DNA from: Pseudomonas fluorescens
Lineage (GTDB): Bacteria; Pseudomonadota; Gammaproteobacteria; Pseudomonadales; Pseudomonadaceae
Direction of reading: 5' to 3'
DNA: 64,000 bases
Assembly (NCBI RefSeq): GCF_902497895.1
Contig: NZ_CABVHQ010000015.1
Span: 38,851 to 102,850 of the forward strand
The notes under the pieces were generated by a model. The model was not told the origin of the DNA and searched no databases. It saw only the letters and a program-made list of their open reading frames with translations. Positions 17,459 to 24,431 of the stretch are shown here, in pieces (within the stretch, counting starts at the first letter, position 1; the number at the start of each line of letters is the position of its first letter). The position numbers and the translations under genes are program-made.

Positions 17459-18529
17459 ATGCTTGTACAAGCCTATGGCGCTCATGCGGGCGACAAACCC
17501 CTTGAGCCTTTGCAGATCAGTCGCCGCCCCCCCGCCGCTCATGACGTTCAGATTGATATCGCCTTCTGCGGTATCTGCCATTCGGATTTGCACCAGGTGC
17601 GCGCCGAGTGGGCAGGCACGCAATTTCCCTGCGTACCGGGGCACGAAATTGTGGGTCGTGTATCGGCGGTCGGCGCGCATGTTGCGGACTTCAAAGTCGG
17701 CGACCTGGTTGGTGTCGGTTGCATCGTCGACAGCTGCAAACACTGTGACGACTGTGAAACCGGCCTGGAAAACTATTGCGACGGCATGATTGGCACCTAC
17801 AACTTCCCGACCCCGGACGCACCTGGCTGGACGCTCGGCGGCTACTCGCAAAACATCGTGGTGCATGAACGTTACGTCCTGCGCATCCGCCATCCCGAGC
17901 ACCAACTGGCCGCCGTCGCGCCGCTGCTGTGCGCGGGCATCACCACGTATTCCCCGCTGCGTCACTGGAACGCCGGGCCAGGTAAGAAAATCGGCGTGGT
18001 CGGCATCGGTGGGCTGGGCCACATGGGCATCAAACTGGCCCATGCGATGGGCGCCTACGTCGTGGCGTTCACCACGTCCGAATCCAAGCGCGAAGCGGCG
18101 AAGGAGTTGGGCGCGGACGAAGTTGTGATATCGCGTAACGCGCAGGAGATGGCCGCGCATGCCAAGAGCTTCGACTTCATCCTCAATACCGTCGCAGCGC
18201 CCCACGATCTGGATGCTTTTCTGGTGTTGCTCAAGCGCGACGGTGCGCTGACGCTGGTCGGTGCGCCCGCCTCGCCGCATCCATCGCCCAACGTGTTCAA
18301 CCTGATCATGAAGCGCCGGACGATTGCCGGCTCGATGATCGGCGGCATCCCAGAAACGCAGGAGATGCTGGATTTCTGCGCCGAGCACGGCATCGTCGCC
18401 GACATCGAACTGGTTCGAGCCGATCAGATCAACGACGCCTACGAGCGGATGCTCAAGGGTGACGTCAAGTATCGCTTCGTGATCGACAACGCCACATTGG
18501 CTGGCCAAGCGAAAGACTCCAGCCAATAA
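17459..18529 (+). CDS. Zinc-dependent NAD(P) alcohol dehydrogenase (YahK/CAD-like)
   Basis: A 356-aa medium-chain alcohol dehydrogenase that reduces aldehydes with NADPH. Catalytic zinc ligands: C-G-I-C-H-S-D-L-H and G-H-E-I-V-G. Structural zinc: C-K-H-C-D-D-C-E-T-G-L-E-N-Y-C. Rossmann motif: G-I-G-G-L-G-H-M-G. The frame is open from 17393, but the ATG at 17459 has GAGGA upstream and matches the family start. It is followed by a secreted hydrolase and an MFS transporter on the same strand. Confidence 0.92.
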   Translation: MLVQAYGAHAGDKPLEPLQISRRPPAAHDVQIDIAFCGICHSDLHQVRAEWAGTQFPCVPGHEIVGRVSAVGAHVADFKVGDLVGVGCIVDSCKHCDDCETGLENYCDGMIGTYNFPTPDAPGWTLGGYSQNIVVHERYVLRIRHPEHQLAAVAPLLCAGITTYSPLRHWNAGPGKKIGVVGIGGLGHMGIKLAHAMGAYVVAFTTSESKREAAKELGADEVVISRNAQEMAAHAKSFDFILNTVAAPHDLDAFLVLLKRDGALTLVGAPASPHPSPNVFNLIMKRRTIAGSMIGGIPETQEMLDFCAEHGIVADIELVRADQINDAYERMLKGDVKYRFVIDNATLAGQAKDSSQ

Positions 18530-18553
18530 CGACTCAACCGAAAGGACGATCCA

Positions 18554-19576
18554 GTGAAAGGTATTTTTCTCGCCTTCGGGCTGCTTGTTACCTCTTTTTC
18601 TTCAATGGGGGCCGATATGTCAAACGGTGCAGACAACTTCTACAAAAGCGACAAAGTGACGGTGGAAAAGATCACCTTCAACAATCAATACGGGATGAAA
18701 GTTGCGGGCAACTTGTTCACCCCGAAAGACCTCGACCCGAAAACGAAAAACGCCGCCATTATCGTCGGCCACCCCATGGGCGCGGTAAAGGAGCAGAGTG
18801 CAAACCTCTACGCCACCAAAATGGCCGAGCAAGGATTTGTCACGTTGTCGCTGGACTTGTCCTTCTGGGGCGAAAGCGAGGGCACGCCTCGTCAGGCCGT
18901 CTCGCCTGATATCTACGCCGAAGACTTCAGTGCCGCCGTAGACTTTCTCGGCACTCGACCGATAGTTGATCATGAGCGTATCGGCGTCATCGGAATCTGT
19001 GGCAGTGGTAGCTTCGCCATCAGTGCGGCCAAGATTGATCCGCGTCTCAAGGCCATCGCCACCGTCAGCATGTACGACATGGGCGCGGCCAATCGTAATG
19101 GCCTCAAGCACGGCGTAACGGCTGAACAACGCCAGCAGATCATTCGCGAAGCGGCGCAACAGCGCGATGTGGAGTTCCAGGGTGGGCAGACCCGCCATAC
19201 CAGCGGCTCACCACTGAAGCTGACCGGCAATACCGTGGGGGACGAGTTCTACGACTTCTACCGCACTCCACGAGGTGAGCTTACGCCTGCCGGCGCGTCG
19301 GCGCAGACAACCACCATGCCGACGCTGACCAGTAACGTGAAATTCATGAACTTCTATCCGTTCAACGACATCGAAACCATCTCCCCTCGCCCGCTGCTGT
19401 TCATTGCTGGCGCCCAGGCACACTCACTCGAGTTCAGTGAGGATGCGTACAAACGCGCTGCCGAACCTAAAGAACTGCTCATCATTCCGGATGCCGGGCA
19501 TGTGGATCTTTACGACCGGGCCAACCTCATTCCATTCGCCAAGTTGACCTCGTTCTTCAAAAGCAACCTGAAGTAG
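18554..19576 (+). CDS. Secreted alpha/beta hydrolase (dienelactone-hydrolase-like)
   Basis: A 340-aa alpha/beta-hydrolase with GTG start (AGGA upstream) and an N-terminal signal peptide (G-I-F-L-A-F-G-L-L-V-T-S-F-S-S-M-G-A). It has the oxyanion motif G-H-P-M-G-A-V, the strand D-L-S-F-W-G-E-S-E-G, the nucleophile elbow G-I-C-G-S-G-S (Ser or Cys), and the closing His in D-A-G-H-V-D. Relatives are YcjY-like periplasmic hydrolases of unknown substrate. It lies 24 bases after the dehydrogenase and is probably co-transcribed with it. Confidence 0.82.
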   Translation: MKGIFLAFGLLVTSFSSMGADMSNGADNFYKSDKVTVEKITFNNQYGMKVAGNLFTPKDLDPKTKNAAIIVGHPMGAVKEQSANLYATKMAEQGFVTLSLDLSFWGESEGTPRQAVSPDIYAEDFSAAVDFLGTRPIVDHERIGVIGICGSGSFAISAAKIDPRLKAIATVSMYDMGAANRNGLKHGVTAEQRQQIIREAAQQRDVEFQGGQTRHTSGSPLKLTGNTVGDEFYDFYRTPRGELTPAGASAQTTTMPTLTSNVKFMNFYPFNDIETISPRPLLFIAGAQAHSLEFSEDAYKRAAEPKELLIIPDAGHVDLYDRANLIPFAKLTSFFKSNLK

Positions 19577-19611
19577 CCTGAACGGTGCCCTGGCCGGGCA
19601 TCCGTTCTCTC

Positions 19612-19637
19612 TCGCGGCCTCGTTCCCGGGGCCGCGA
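19612..19637. other. Intergenic hairpin
   Basis: TCGCGGCC (19612-19619) and GGCCGCGA (19630-19637) form a perfect 8-bp stem with a 10-base loop. No T-run follows on either strand, so it is not a typical terminator. It lies 28 bases before the MFS gene and could attenuate read-through or stabilise upstream mRNA. Confidence 0.5.
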
Positions 19638-19664
19638 CGCTTCGCGCATTACAGGATTCAATCA

Positions 19665-20873
19665 ATGATCCAACACACTCTCTCAGCCCCGCGAAAACCT
19701 GAGCAATCGTGGGGTGCTGTGTTCGCCATGTCGCTTGCCGCCTTCGTTCTGGTGGCATCGGAGTTCATGCCCGTCAGCCTGCTGACGCCGATTGCGGCCG
19801 ATCTGCATATCACCGAAGGGCAAGCGGGCCAGGGCATTTCGGTCTCTGGGCTGTTTGCGCTGTTCGCCAGCCTCCTGACCGCTTCGGTGGCGGCGCGAGT
19901 CGACCGCAAGCCACTGCTGTTGTCCCTGACTGTGCTGATGATCGTTTCGGGAACCGTGGTCGCGTTCGCGCCGAACTACTGGGTGTTCATGGTCGGCCGC
20001 GCGCTGATCGGCGTGGCAATTGGTGGCTTCTGGTCATTGTCGGCGGCAACCGCCATACGCCTGGTGCCTGATGAACAGATCGCTCGCGCCATGGCAGTCG
20101 TCAATGGCGGCAACGCTCTGGCGACAGTAATTGCAGCACCTTTGGGCAGTTTTCTCGGCTCCTTGATCGGATGGCGCAGTGCATTTTTGTGCGTCATCCC
20201 GGTCGCGGTAGTCGCCAGTGTCTGGCTTTTGGTCAGCCTTCCTGCGATGAAGTCACAAAGCGGTTCAGGCACTGGAAATGTTTTCAGGTTGATGAAAAGC
20301 ACACCGGTCGCGCTAGGCATGGCGGCGGTCAGTGTCTTTTTCATGGGCCAGTTCATGCTATTTACCTACCTGCGCCCGTTCCTTGAAACGGTCACGCAAG
20401 TCAGTGTTTCCATGCTGTCGCTGATGTTGCTCGTCCTCGGTCTGGCAGGCCTGGCGGGCACCTTCCTGATTGAAGCATTCTTGAAAAATGGCCTGCATCG
20501 CACACTTATCTTCATCCCGATATTGATGGCGGTGATCGCACTGGCACTCGTTTCATTCGGCAGCTCGGTGGCCACCACCACCGTCTTGCTGGGTCTCTGG
20601 GGGCTGGTTGCGACCGCTGCGCCGGTGGGATGGTGGACATGGCTGGCCAGAACATTGCCAGAGGATGCTGAAGCGGGAGGCGGCTTAATGGTCGCGATCA
20701 TACAACTGGCCATTGCATCGGGCGCAACCGTTGGCGGGTTGGTATTTGACTCGAACGGCTATCGAGCGACTTTCGAGTTGAGCGCCACGTTGCTAGGCGT
20801 GGCAGCTGTGCTTGCCTTCCTGGCTGCACGCGCAGCCTCGCGGGAGCCTGTTGCATCGGAGAGCATCGCTTGA
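19665..20873 (+). CDS. MFS exporter, NepI-like (DHA1)
   Basis: A 402-aa 12-helix MFS transporter. The start, with V-A-S-E-F-M-P-V-S-L-L-T-P-I-A, and the central G-G-F-W-S-L-S-A-A, I-R-L-V-P and A-A-P-L-G-S-F-L-G-S-L-I-G-W-R strongly resemble E. coli NepI, a purine ribonucleoside exporter. Related DHA1 proteins export sugars or drugs, so the substrate is only inferred. It follows the hydrolase on the same strand. Its stop overlaps the T-run of the opposing terminator at 20873. Confidence 0.85.
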   Translation: MIQHTLSAPRKPEQSWGAVFAMSLAAFVLVASEFMPVSLLTPIAADLHITEGQAGQGISVSGLFALFASLLTASVAARVDRKPLLLSLTVLMIVSGTVVAFAPNYWVFMVGRALIGVAIGGFWSLSAATAIRLVPDEQIARAMAVVNGGNALATVIAAPLGSFLGSLIGWRSAFLCVIPVAVVASVWLLVSLPAMKSQSGSGTGNVFRLMKSTPVALGMAAVSVFFMGQFMLFTYLRPFLETVTQVSVSMLSLMLLVLGLAGLAGTFLIEAFLKNGLHRTLIFIPILMAVIALALVSFGSSVATTTVLLGLWGLVATAAPVGWWTWLARTLPEDAEAGGGLMVAIIQLAIASGATVGGLVFDSNGYRATFELSATLLGVAAVLAFLAARAASREPVASESIA

Positions 20874-20906
20874 AAAAACACAAGACGCGCCAAGGCGAAT
20901 CTTGTG
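20873..20906 (-). terminator. Rho-independent terminator for the RES/Xre operon
   Basis: Read on the minus strand, the stem CACAAGA/TCTTGTG (20879-20885 with 20900-20906, plus an inner CGCC/GGCG) is followed by six T. It ends transcripts from the toxin-antitoxin operon and lies against the stop codon of the MFS gene. Confidence 0.78.
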
Positions 20907-20918
20907 GTCCCAGTGGCG

Positions 20919-20943
20919 TGTAGTGGTCAACTAATCCCGGACA
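20919..20943. mobile_element. Possible IS3-family terminal sequence remnant
   Basis: TGTAGTGGTCAACTAATCC and the following CGGACA look like the terminal inverted repeat common in IS3-family (IS150-like) elements. No transposase gene or second end is nearby, so this would be a solo end. Recognition from memory only. Confidence 0.35.
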
Positions 20944-20980
20944 CGACGTTAAGTTTTTCTTCGGCCCAAAGCTGGTGGGG

Positions 20981-21505
20981 CTACGGGCGAATCCAGGAAG
21001 ACTGATCTTTGGGGAGGTCTTGGTGAGGATCATTGACCATGATGGTGCCGTGCTCAGGTATCTGGTCGGTATAGACCACGAGATTCGTGCCTGGGGGGTT
21101 TGCAGCCGATTTGAAGAGAATGCCTGAGCAGCCGTCGGCCATGACGAGGTCCCCGATCACCCAACTCGGGGGCTCGATGTCCTGGGCGAAATAGAGGTTG
21201 CGCCAGTCACAGTAGAATTCCTGCCATAGCGGGGGCCAGGAATCATCGAGTCCACCCGTGAAATCAACAACCCGATCAAGGCTGAGCACGTAGCTCACCA
21301 ACGTACCAGGCGGCAGTATGGTGCCGCCCTGACGGTATTCGCCGAGCGCCGTCATCTCGTCTAACGAGAGATACAGGGCCGCGAGTCCCTTTCGGTTTGC
21401 GCGGCCCCCGGCCATAGCGGCCCCCTCGCCAGAAGTGGGCTTGAAAGCCCACTTAGGTGTATGGACGCGGTAGCAGACCAGATCACGGACGGAGGTAACA
21501 ATCAT
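20981..21505 (-). CDS. RES-domain toxin (NAD+-degrading), type II TA system
   Basis: A 174-aa RES-family toxin. Known relatives deplete cellular NAD+ by phosphorolysis or hydrolysis. The three name-giving residues are visible in context: Arg in A-G-G-R-A-N-R-K-G, Glu in M-T-A-L-G-E-Y, Ser in G-I-L-F-K-S-A-A. The end, P-K-D-Q-S-S-W, matches complete family members. The ATG at 21505 overlaps the antitoxin stop (ATGA), so translation is coupled, with the antitoxin first. Confidence 0.9.
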   Translation of the reverse strand: MIVTSVRDLVCYRVHTPKWAFKPTSGEGAAMAGGRANRKGLAALYLSLDEMTALGEYRQGGTILPPGTLVSYVLSLDRVVDFTGGLDDSWPPLWQEFYCDWRNLYFAQDIEPPSWVIGDLVMADGCSGILFKSAANPPGTNLVVYTDQIPEHGTIMVNDPHQDLPKDQSSWIRP

Positions 21506-21903
21506 CCCTGAGCACCTGCCTCCCAAGACTGCAGATACTCGAGCAGCTTGTCGGTTTTTCCGTCGCTGACAATCTCCTCAGCGGTTTTGTATCCGAACGT
21601 CTGCAGCGGTTCGTTCTTGAACCAGTAGATTGCTTTATCGATGTCGGTTCCCATGTCAGCAACCGCGCGTACCACACGGATAGTGTCGCGGATGTAACCC
21701 TGCACCTTGTCCGACTCAGGTGCATTACGGACTGTATTGCGATGGACATGGGCGCGCTGCGCGAAGGTCTGCTGATCCATGGAGAACACCTTGACGTAGC
21801 GCTCAGGGGAGAACATCACCCGGTTTACCGCCCGGATGGCCTCCATCAACGCCTCAAAGCTAGTGGGATGAAAATCCAACGCCGATTCTCTGGCCATGGA
21901 CAT
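21502..21903 (-). CDS. Xre/MbcA/ParS-type antitoxin of the RES toxin
   Basis: A 133-aa antitoxin with an N-terminal helix-turn-helix of Xre type (F-A-Q-R-A-H-V-H-R-N-T-V-R-N) and a C-terminal DUF2384 toxin-binding region (A-I-Y-W-F-K-N-E-P-L-Q-T-F-G-Y-K-T-A). It should neutralise the downstream RES toxin and autoregulate the operon. An alternative ATG lies two codons downstream (21897). The promoter area holds an 11-base iterated sequence at 21932-21960. Confidence 0.9.
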   Translation of the reverse strand: MSMARESALDFHPTSFEALMEAIRAVNRVMFSPERYVKVFSMDQQTFAQRAHVHRNTVRNAPESDKVQGYIRDTIRVVRAVADMGTDIDKAIYWFKNEPLQTFGYKTAEEIVSDGKTDKLLEYLQSWEAGAQG

Positions 21904-21931
21904 TTACCTCTCTGGTTGCTGCACGCTCTAT

Positions 21932-21960
21932 GCACAATATTCGCACAATATTAGCACATT
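21932..21960 (-). promoter_or_regulatory. Iterated operator-like sequence ahead of the RES/Xre operon
   Basis: GCACAATATT occurs at 21932-21941 and 21943-21952, and a partial GCACATT at 21954-21960, giving a period of 11 bases (one helical turn). On the minus strand a TTGAAA and an AATATT 17 bases apart could be the promoter it overlaps. It is a probable binding site for the autoregulating antitoxin. Confidence 0.6.
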
Positions 21961-22568
21961 TCAATCAGTTCTTCGTCCCTCGATAATTGCTGTTGGCCGG
22001 GTACCCTGCCCCATAACTGCTTCAAGATTGCTCCCAGCGGCAGACGTCATCAGACCTAGTGACAGCACCGGCGCGCAGGACTCGCCCCACAGTCCAGCGA
22101 AATACGCTGACATTTCCGAACCCGAAGGCGGAATTTCAACCGTATGCGTTACGGGCACCCATGGATAGATGTAACGGCTTGCAATCGAAAATAGCCGTGC
22201 TCGCATTCAACGCATTTTTCAGCTCAAATTAATTGCGACTGACGGGGCCCTCTGATTCACATTAGCTGCGAGCTTGACTCGTGCTCACATTGTTTGCGAC
22301 TGATCGGCCATCCATCAAACGAGGGGTATGGGGCCGATAGAGTAACCGGACTTGATCATGGAGGTTGGCGCCGAAGCGTCAGAAAATGCAGGCGTCGCCC
22401 GACTCTGCCACCGTACGAGAAATAATCTTGACGGCTGAGGATGCGTATTTCAACTGCGACGTTCGCGGCAGTCCTAAGTAGGGTTTTAGATTCCATTGCC
22501 TCCAACTATGCCTCCTTATATTTAAAGCTGCTGAAGGTGGTGCGGCTCATAACAAAATACATAAAATA
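21961..22568. other. Gene-poor stretch with element debris
   Basis: About 600 bases without a gene I can support. A minus-strand frame at 21961-22206 (81 codons) has no recognisable features. Between 22225 and 22307 lies a threefold repeat described separately. The rest, up to the AT-rich glutaredoxin region, is featureless. Confidence 0.4.
22225..22307. repeat. Three related ~20-bp repeats, IS21-like end
   Basis: CAAATTAATTGCGACTGAC (from 22225), CACATTAGCTGCGAGCTTGAC in part (22258-22278) and CACATTGTTTGCGACTGATC (from 22286) share CANATTnnnTGCGA. Multiple related terminal repeats of about this size are characteristic of IS21-family ends. No istA or istB gene remains. Confidence 0.4.
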
Positions 22569-22586
22569 ACTGTCAGATTTGACAGT
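22569..22586. promoter_or_regulatory. Perfect palindrome upstream of glutaredoxin
   Basis: ACTGTCA-GATT-TGACAGT (7-bp arms, 4-base spacer) in an AT-rich leader. AAGGAG follows at 22594 with no gene start at the expected distance. It is a candidate operator for the glutaredoxin transcript. Confidence 0.5.
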
Positions 22587-22692
22587 ATCTACCAAGGAGA
22601 AATACAGCTATAAACTCCCGTATGCATACGCTCAATATGTTTGTCTATCGATGTGCTGAGCTATTTTCTAAATTTCTCAAACAGGCGCCGTG

Positions 22693-23001
22693 ATGGATAC
22701 TACACAACAAAGAATCATTGATATTGTAAAAAACAACAATGTTGTTTTATTCGTGAAAGGTACAGAACAGCTTCCTATGTGCGGCTTCAGTTCAAGCGCC
22801 ATTAGTATATTGAGAGCCTGCGGAGTAGAGAATATATTCACCTTTAATGTTGAAGACGAAAATGTAAGACAAGGGATCAGGGAGTATTCTAATTTTCCTA
22901 CCTTCCCGCAACTTTACGTCAAAGGAGAATTCATTGGTGGGAGCGATATCATGGTGGAGATGTATGAAAACGGAGAATTACAAAAAGTGCTAAACGCCTA
23001 A
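22693..23001 (+). CDS. Monothiol glutaredoxin (CGFS type)
   Basis: A 102-aa monothiol glutaredoxin of the Grx4/GrxD type, a cytoplasmic Fe-S cluster carrier that binds clusters with glutathione. The active site is P-M-C-G-F-S-S-S; the TVP-like element is F-P-T-F-P-Q-L-Y-V-K-G and the glutathione site is G-G-S-D-I. The gene is markedly more AT-rich than its neighbours, with unusual codons, and sits among mobile remnants, so it is probably an acquired paralog. The ATG at 22693 overlaps the TGA of a 23-codon upstream frame (22622-22693), suggesting coupling or a leader peptide. Confidence 0.9.
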   Translation: MDTTQQRIIDIVKNNNVVLFVKGTEQLPMCGFSSSAISILRACGVENIFTFNVEDENVRQGIREYSNFPTFPQLYVKGEFIGGSDIMVEMYENGELQKVLNA

Positions 23002-23111
23002 ACAAAACGGTTTTTTTCACTAATGTTAGAATATTTTTGGCAAAGGAGTTTGGAGAGCAATGGAGCAGAGCGTGTATTTAAGCCAGTGCCTGCCTGAATA
23101 ACAGGAACTGG

Positions 23112-23139
23112 CTTAACGTCCGATTCTTCCCGAATTCTG
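23112..23139 (+). repeat. Transposon end-like repeat, copy 1
   Basis: A 28-base sequence starting CTTAACGTCCGATT and ending CCCGAATTCTG; 24 of 28 bases match the copy at 23687-23714 in the same orientation. It lies 9 bases beyond the stop of the ATPase fragment and is probably an element terminus. Confidence 0.6.
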
Positions 23140-23147
23140 CCCCCGTT

Positions 23148-23430
23148 TTAAATCGGTAGCCCCGCTGCGAGCATCTTGTCGCGCAGCTCAGATGCGCGGG
23201 CCGGATCAAGTGCGTTGCTGAACAACGCCTTGATCTCATTGGGACGAGCATCGAACTGCTCCACCAGATCCTTGATACGGTAACCATGGCGCGTCAGGGT
23301 CGGTTCCAAGTCATCCAGTTGTCGGGACAACACGGAGTCCACCAGTTCCGCCGAAACGGGTTTCTCACCAGTCAAGTAGCCAGCCTCAAAGGACAGGCTC
23401 AGATGCAGTTGAGTTTGCAGTGGCGTACGT
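23148..23430 (-). pseudogene. C-terminal fragment of a transposition AAA+ ATPase
   Basis: About 92 codons, beginning near T-P-L-Q-T-Q-L-H-L-S-L-S-F-E-A-G-Y and ending K-M-L-A-A-G-L-P-I, look like the tail of a TniB/ExeA-like ATPase that accompanies a DDE transposase. The Walker motifs and the whole N-terminal part are missing. The open frame extends upstream to 23579 only as antisense of the small gene at 23470. The family name is from memory of similar tails. Confidence 0.5.
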
Positions 23431-23469
23431 AGCTTGGTACTTTGAGTTTTCTCGATAGGAGTTGAATCC

Positions 23470-23685
23470 ATGTCAAATCTGGATCTTTTGCCAAGTTTGC
23501 TTTCTAAGATAAACGAAAACCAGTTAGCCCTAGAGGCTGCTGTTTTGGTGCTCGCAAACTGGGTTGAACAACGCGACAACGAAGAAGTTGGTCAGAATGT
23601 CCGTGGAGCGTTAAACACGATTGATAAAAACGAAGAGTTTATTAAGTTGACTTTGGCTGTGCTGATGGCGCCCGAAGGGCATTAG
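23470..23685 (+). CDS. Small conserved-looking protein, unknown function
   Basis: A 71-aa acidic, helical protein (M-S-N-L-D-L-L-P-S-L-L-S-K-I, ending L-M-A-P-E-G-H). It has a good ribosome-binding site (AGGAG 8 bases upstream). I believe similar small proteins occur in other Pseudomonas, but no function is known to me. Its last 15 bases recur inverted at 24142-24156, between the two immunity genes, showing local rearrangement or duplication. Confidence 0.6.
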   Translation: MSNLDLLPSLLSKINENQLALEAAVLVLANWVEQRDNEEVGQNVRGALNTIDKNEEFIKLTLAVLMAPEGH

Positions 23686-23686
23686 T

Positions 23687-23714
23687 CTTAGCGTACGATT
23701 TTTTCCGAATTCTG
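23687..23714 (+). repeat. Transposon end-like repeat, copy 2
   Basis: Same 28-base motif as at 23112 with four differences and the same orientation, starting CTTAGCGTACGATT. It lies two bases beyond the small gene and close to the transposase tail at 23772. Confidence 0.6.
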
Positions 23715-23771
23715 TAGGCTCCCCCTTCAAGTGACCTCCGGGATCGGTATATGGCTCGTGGTCGTCGCTGT

Positions 23772-23828
23772 CTAGACGCTTGCCTGGAACAGGTGACGGA
23801 CGATGTACTTGTGCTCCAGGTTCAGGCA
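23772..23828 (-). pseudogene. C-terminal stub of a DDE transposase
   Basis: Nineteen sense codons ending L-E-H-K-Y-I-V-R-H-L-F-Q-A-S-V and a TAG look like the tail of an integrase-core transposase. Nothing upstream continues it. With the ATPase tail it marks a deleted transposon. Confidence 0.4.
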
Positions 23829-23845
23829 GGTCGAGGTATGACAAG

Positions 23846-24070
23846 TCAGGCGTTACACGTAAGAAAAAGCTCAAAATTCTTGGGCAGCTCTAGCGAGCAA
23901 AGCTGTTCTATAGCGCTAATTTGCTCCGCAGTAAGCCGATAGTCGTACACACAATCATCATCCTTTACCCAGCCCATTATCGGTTTCAAATCTGCGACAG
24001 AAACCGGAATTTCCTTTTCAAAGGAAGCGAAATCCTCACCTTGAGGAACTCCCATCATCACATGTTTCAT
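23846..24070 (-). CDS. Immunity-like protein, second copy
   Basis: A 74-aa acidic protein (M-K-H-V-M-M-G-V-P, then I-M-G-W-V-K-D-D-D, L-T-A-E-Q-I-S-A-I-E). The ATG at 24070 has AAGGAAG upstream; the frame is open further up without support. It resembles the 79-aa product at 24177-24416 (shared M-G-W, L-T-A-E-Q, terminal L-F-L/I), so it is probably a duplicated or orphan bacteriocin immunity protein of the DUF7683-like type. It lies two genes downstream of the pyocin gene. Confidence 0.65.
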   Translation of the reverse strand: MKHVMMGVPQGEDFASFEKEIPVSVADLKPIMGWVKDDDCVYDYRLTAEQISAIEQLCSLELPKNFELFLTCNA

Positions 24071-24176
24071 GGCTCTACTTCCTTGTTGGATCTGCTGGTT
24101 TGTTTTGCTCGCCCAGTGCCTGGCATTCGTGTGCGTGGCGCCTAATGCCCTTCGGGCAGGTCGAGGCATGCCGAAT

Positions 24177-24416
24177 CTATGAGTGGCTACCAATGAACAG
24201 CGTCAGCCCTTCTATCGCAGACTCACCAAGCACTCCAGCGATAAGCTTTGCTTGCTCTGCCGTTAGCTCTGACTCGCCACCTAAACCATCCTCAAGAGAA
24301 GACCAGCCCATTATTTCTAATACCGATGGCTCTAAGTCCTTCTGTATGACTTGTTTGTATTGCAATGAGTCATCTTCATCCGGCTCTGGAAAAAAGCCTG
24401 TTATGCGTATGTACAT
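24177..24416 (-). CDS. Probable immunity protein of the adjacent pyocin
   Basis: A 79-aa acidic protein (M-Y-I-R-I-T-G-F-F-P-E-P, then I-M-G-W-S-S-L, L-T-A-E-Q-A-K-L-I). It follows the toxin gene by 15 bases on the same strand, the standard place for an immunity gene. It does not look like the classical ImmE3 protein of colicin E3, so the toxin-immunity pairing is inferred from position. Its paralog follows 106 bases downstream. Confidence 0.7.
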   Translation of the reverse strand: MYIRITGFFPEPDEDDSLQYKQVIQKDLEPSVLEIMGWSSLEDGLGGESELTAEQAKLIAGVLGESAIEGLTLFIGSHS

Positions 24417-24431
24417 GATTGGTCTCTCAAT

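Noticed and set aside
17372..18526. 384-codon minus-strand frame opposite the alcohol dehydrogenase
   Set aside because: The plus strand has all zinc-ligand motifs and a good start; the antisense product shows no domain.
21961..22206. 81-codon minus-strand frame upstream of the first TA operon
   Set aside because: No domain or start signal; lies in mobile-element debris.
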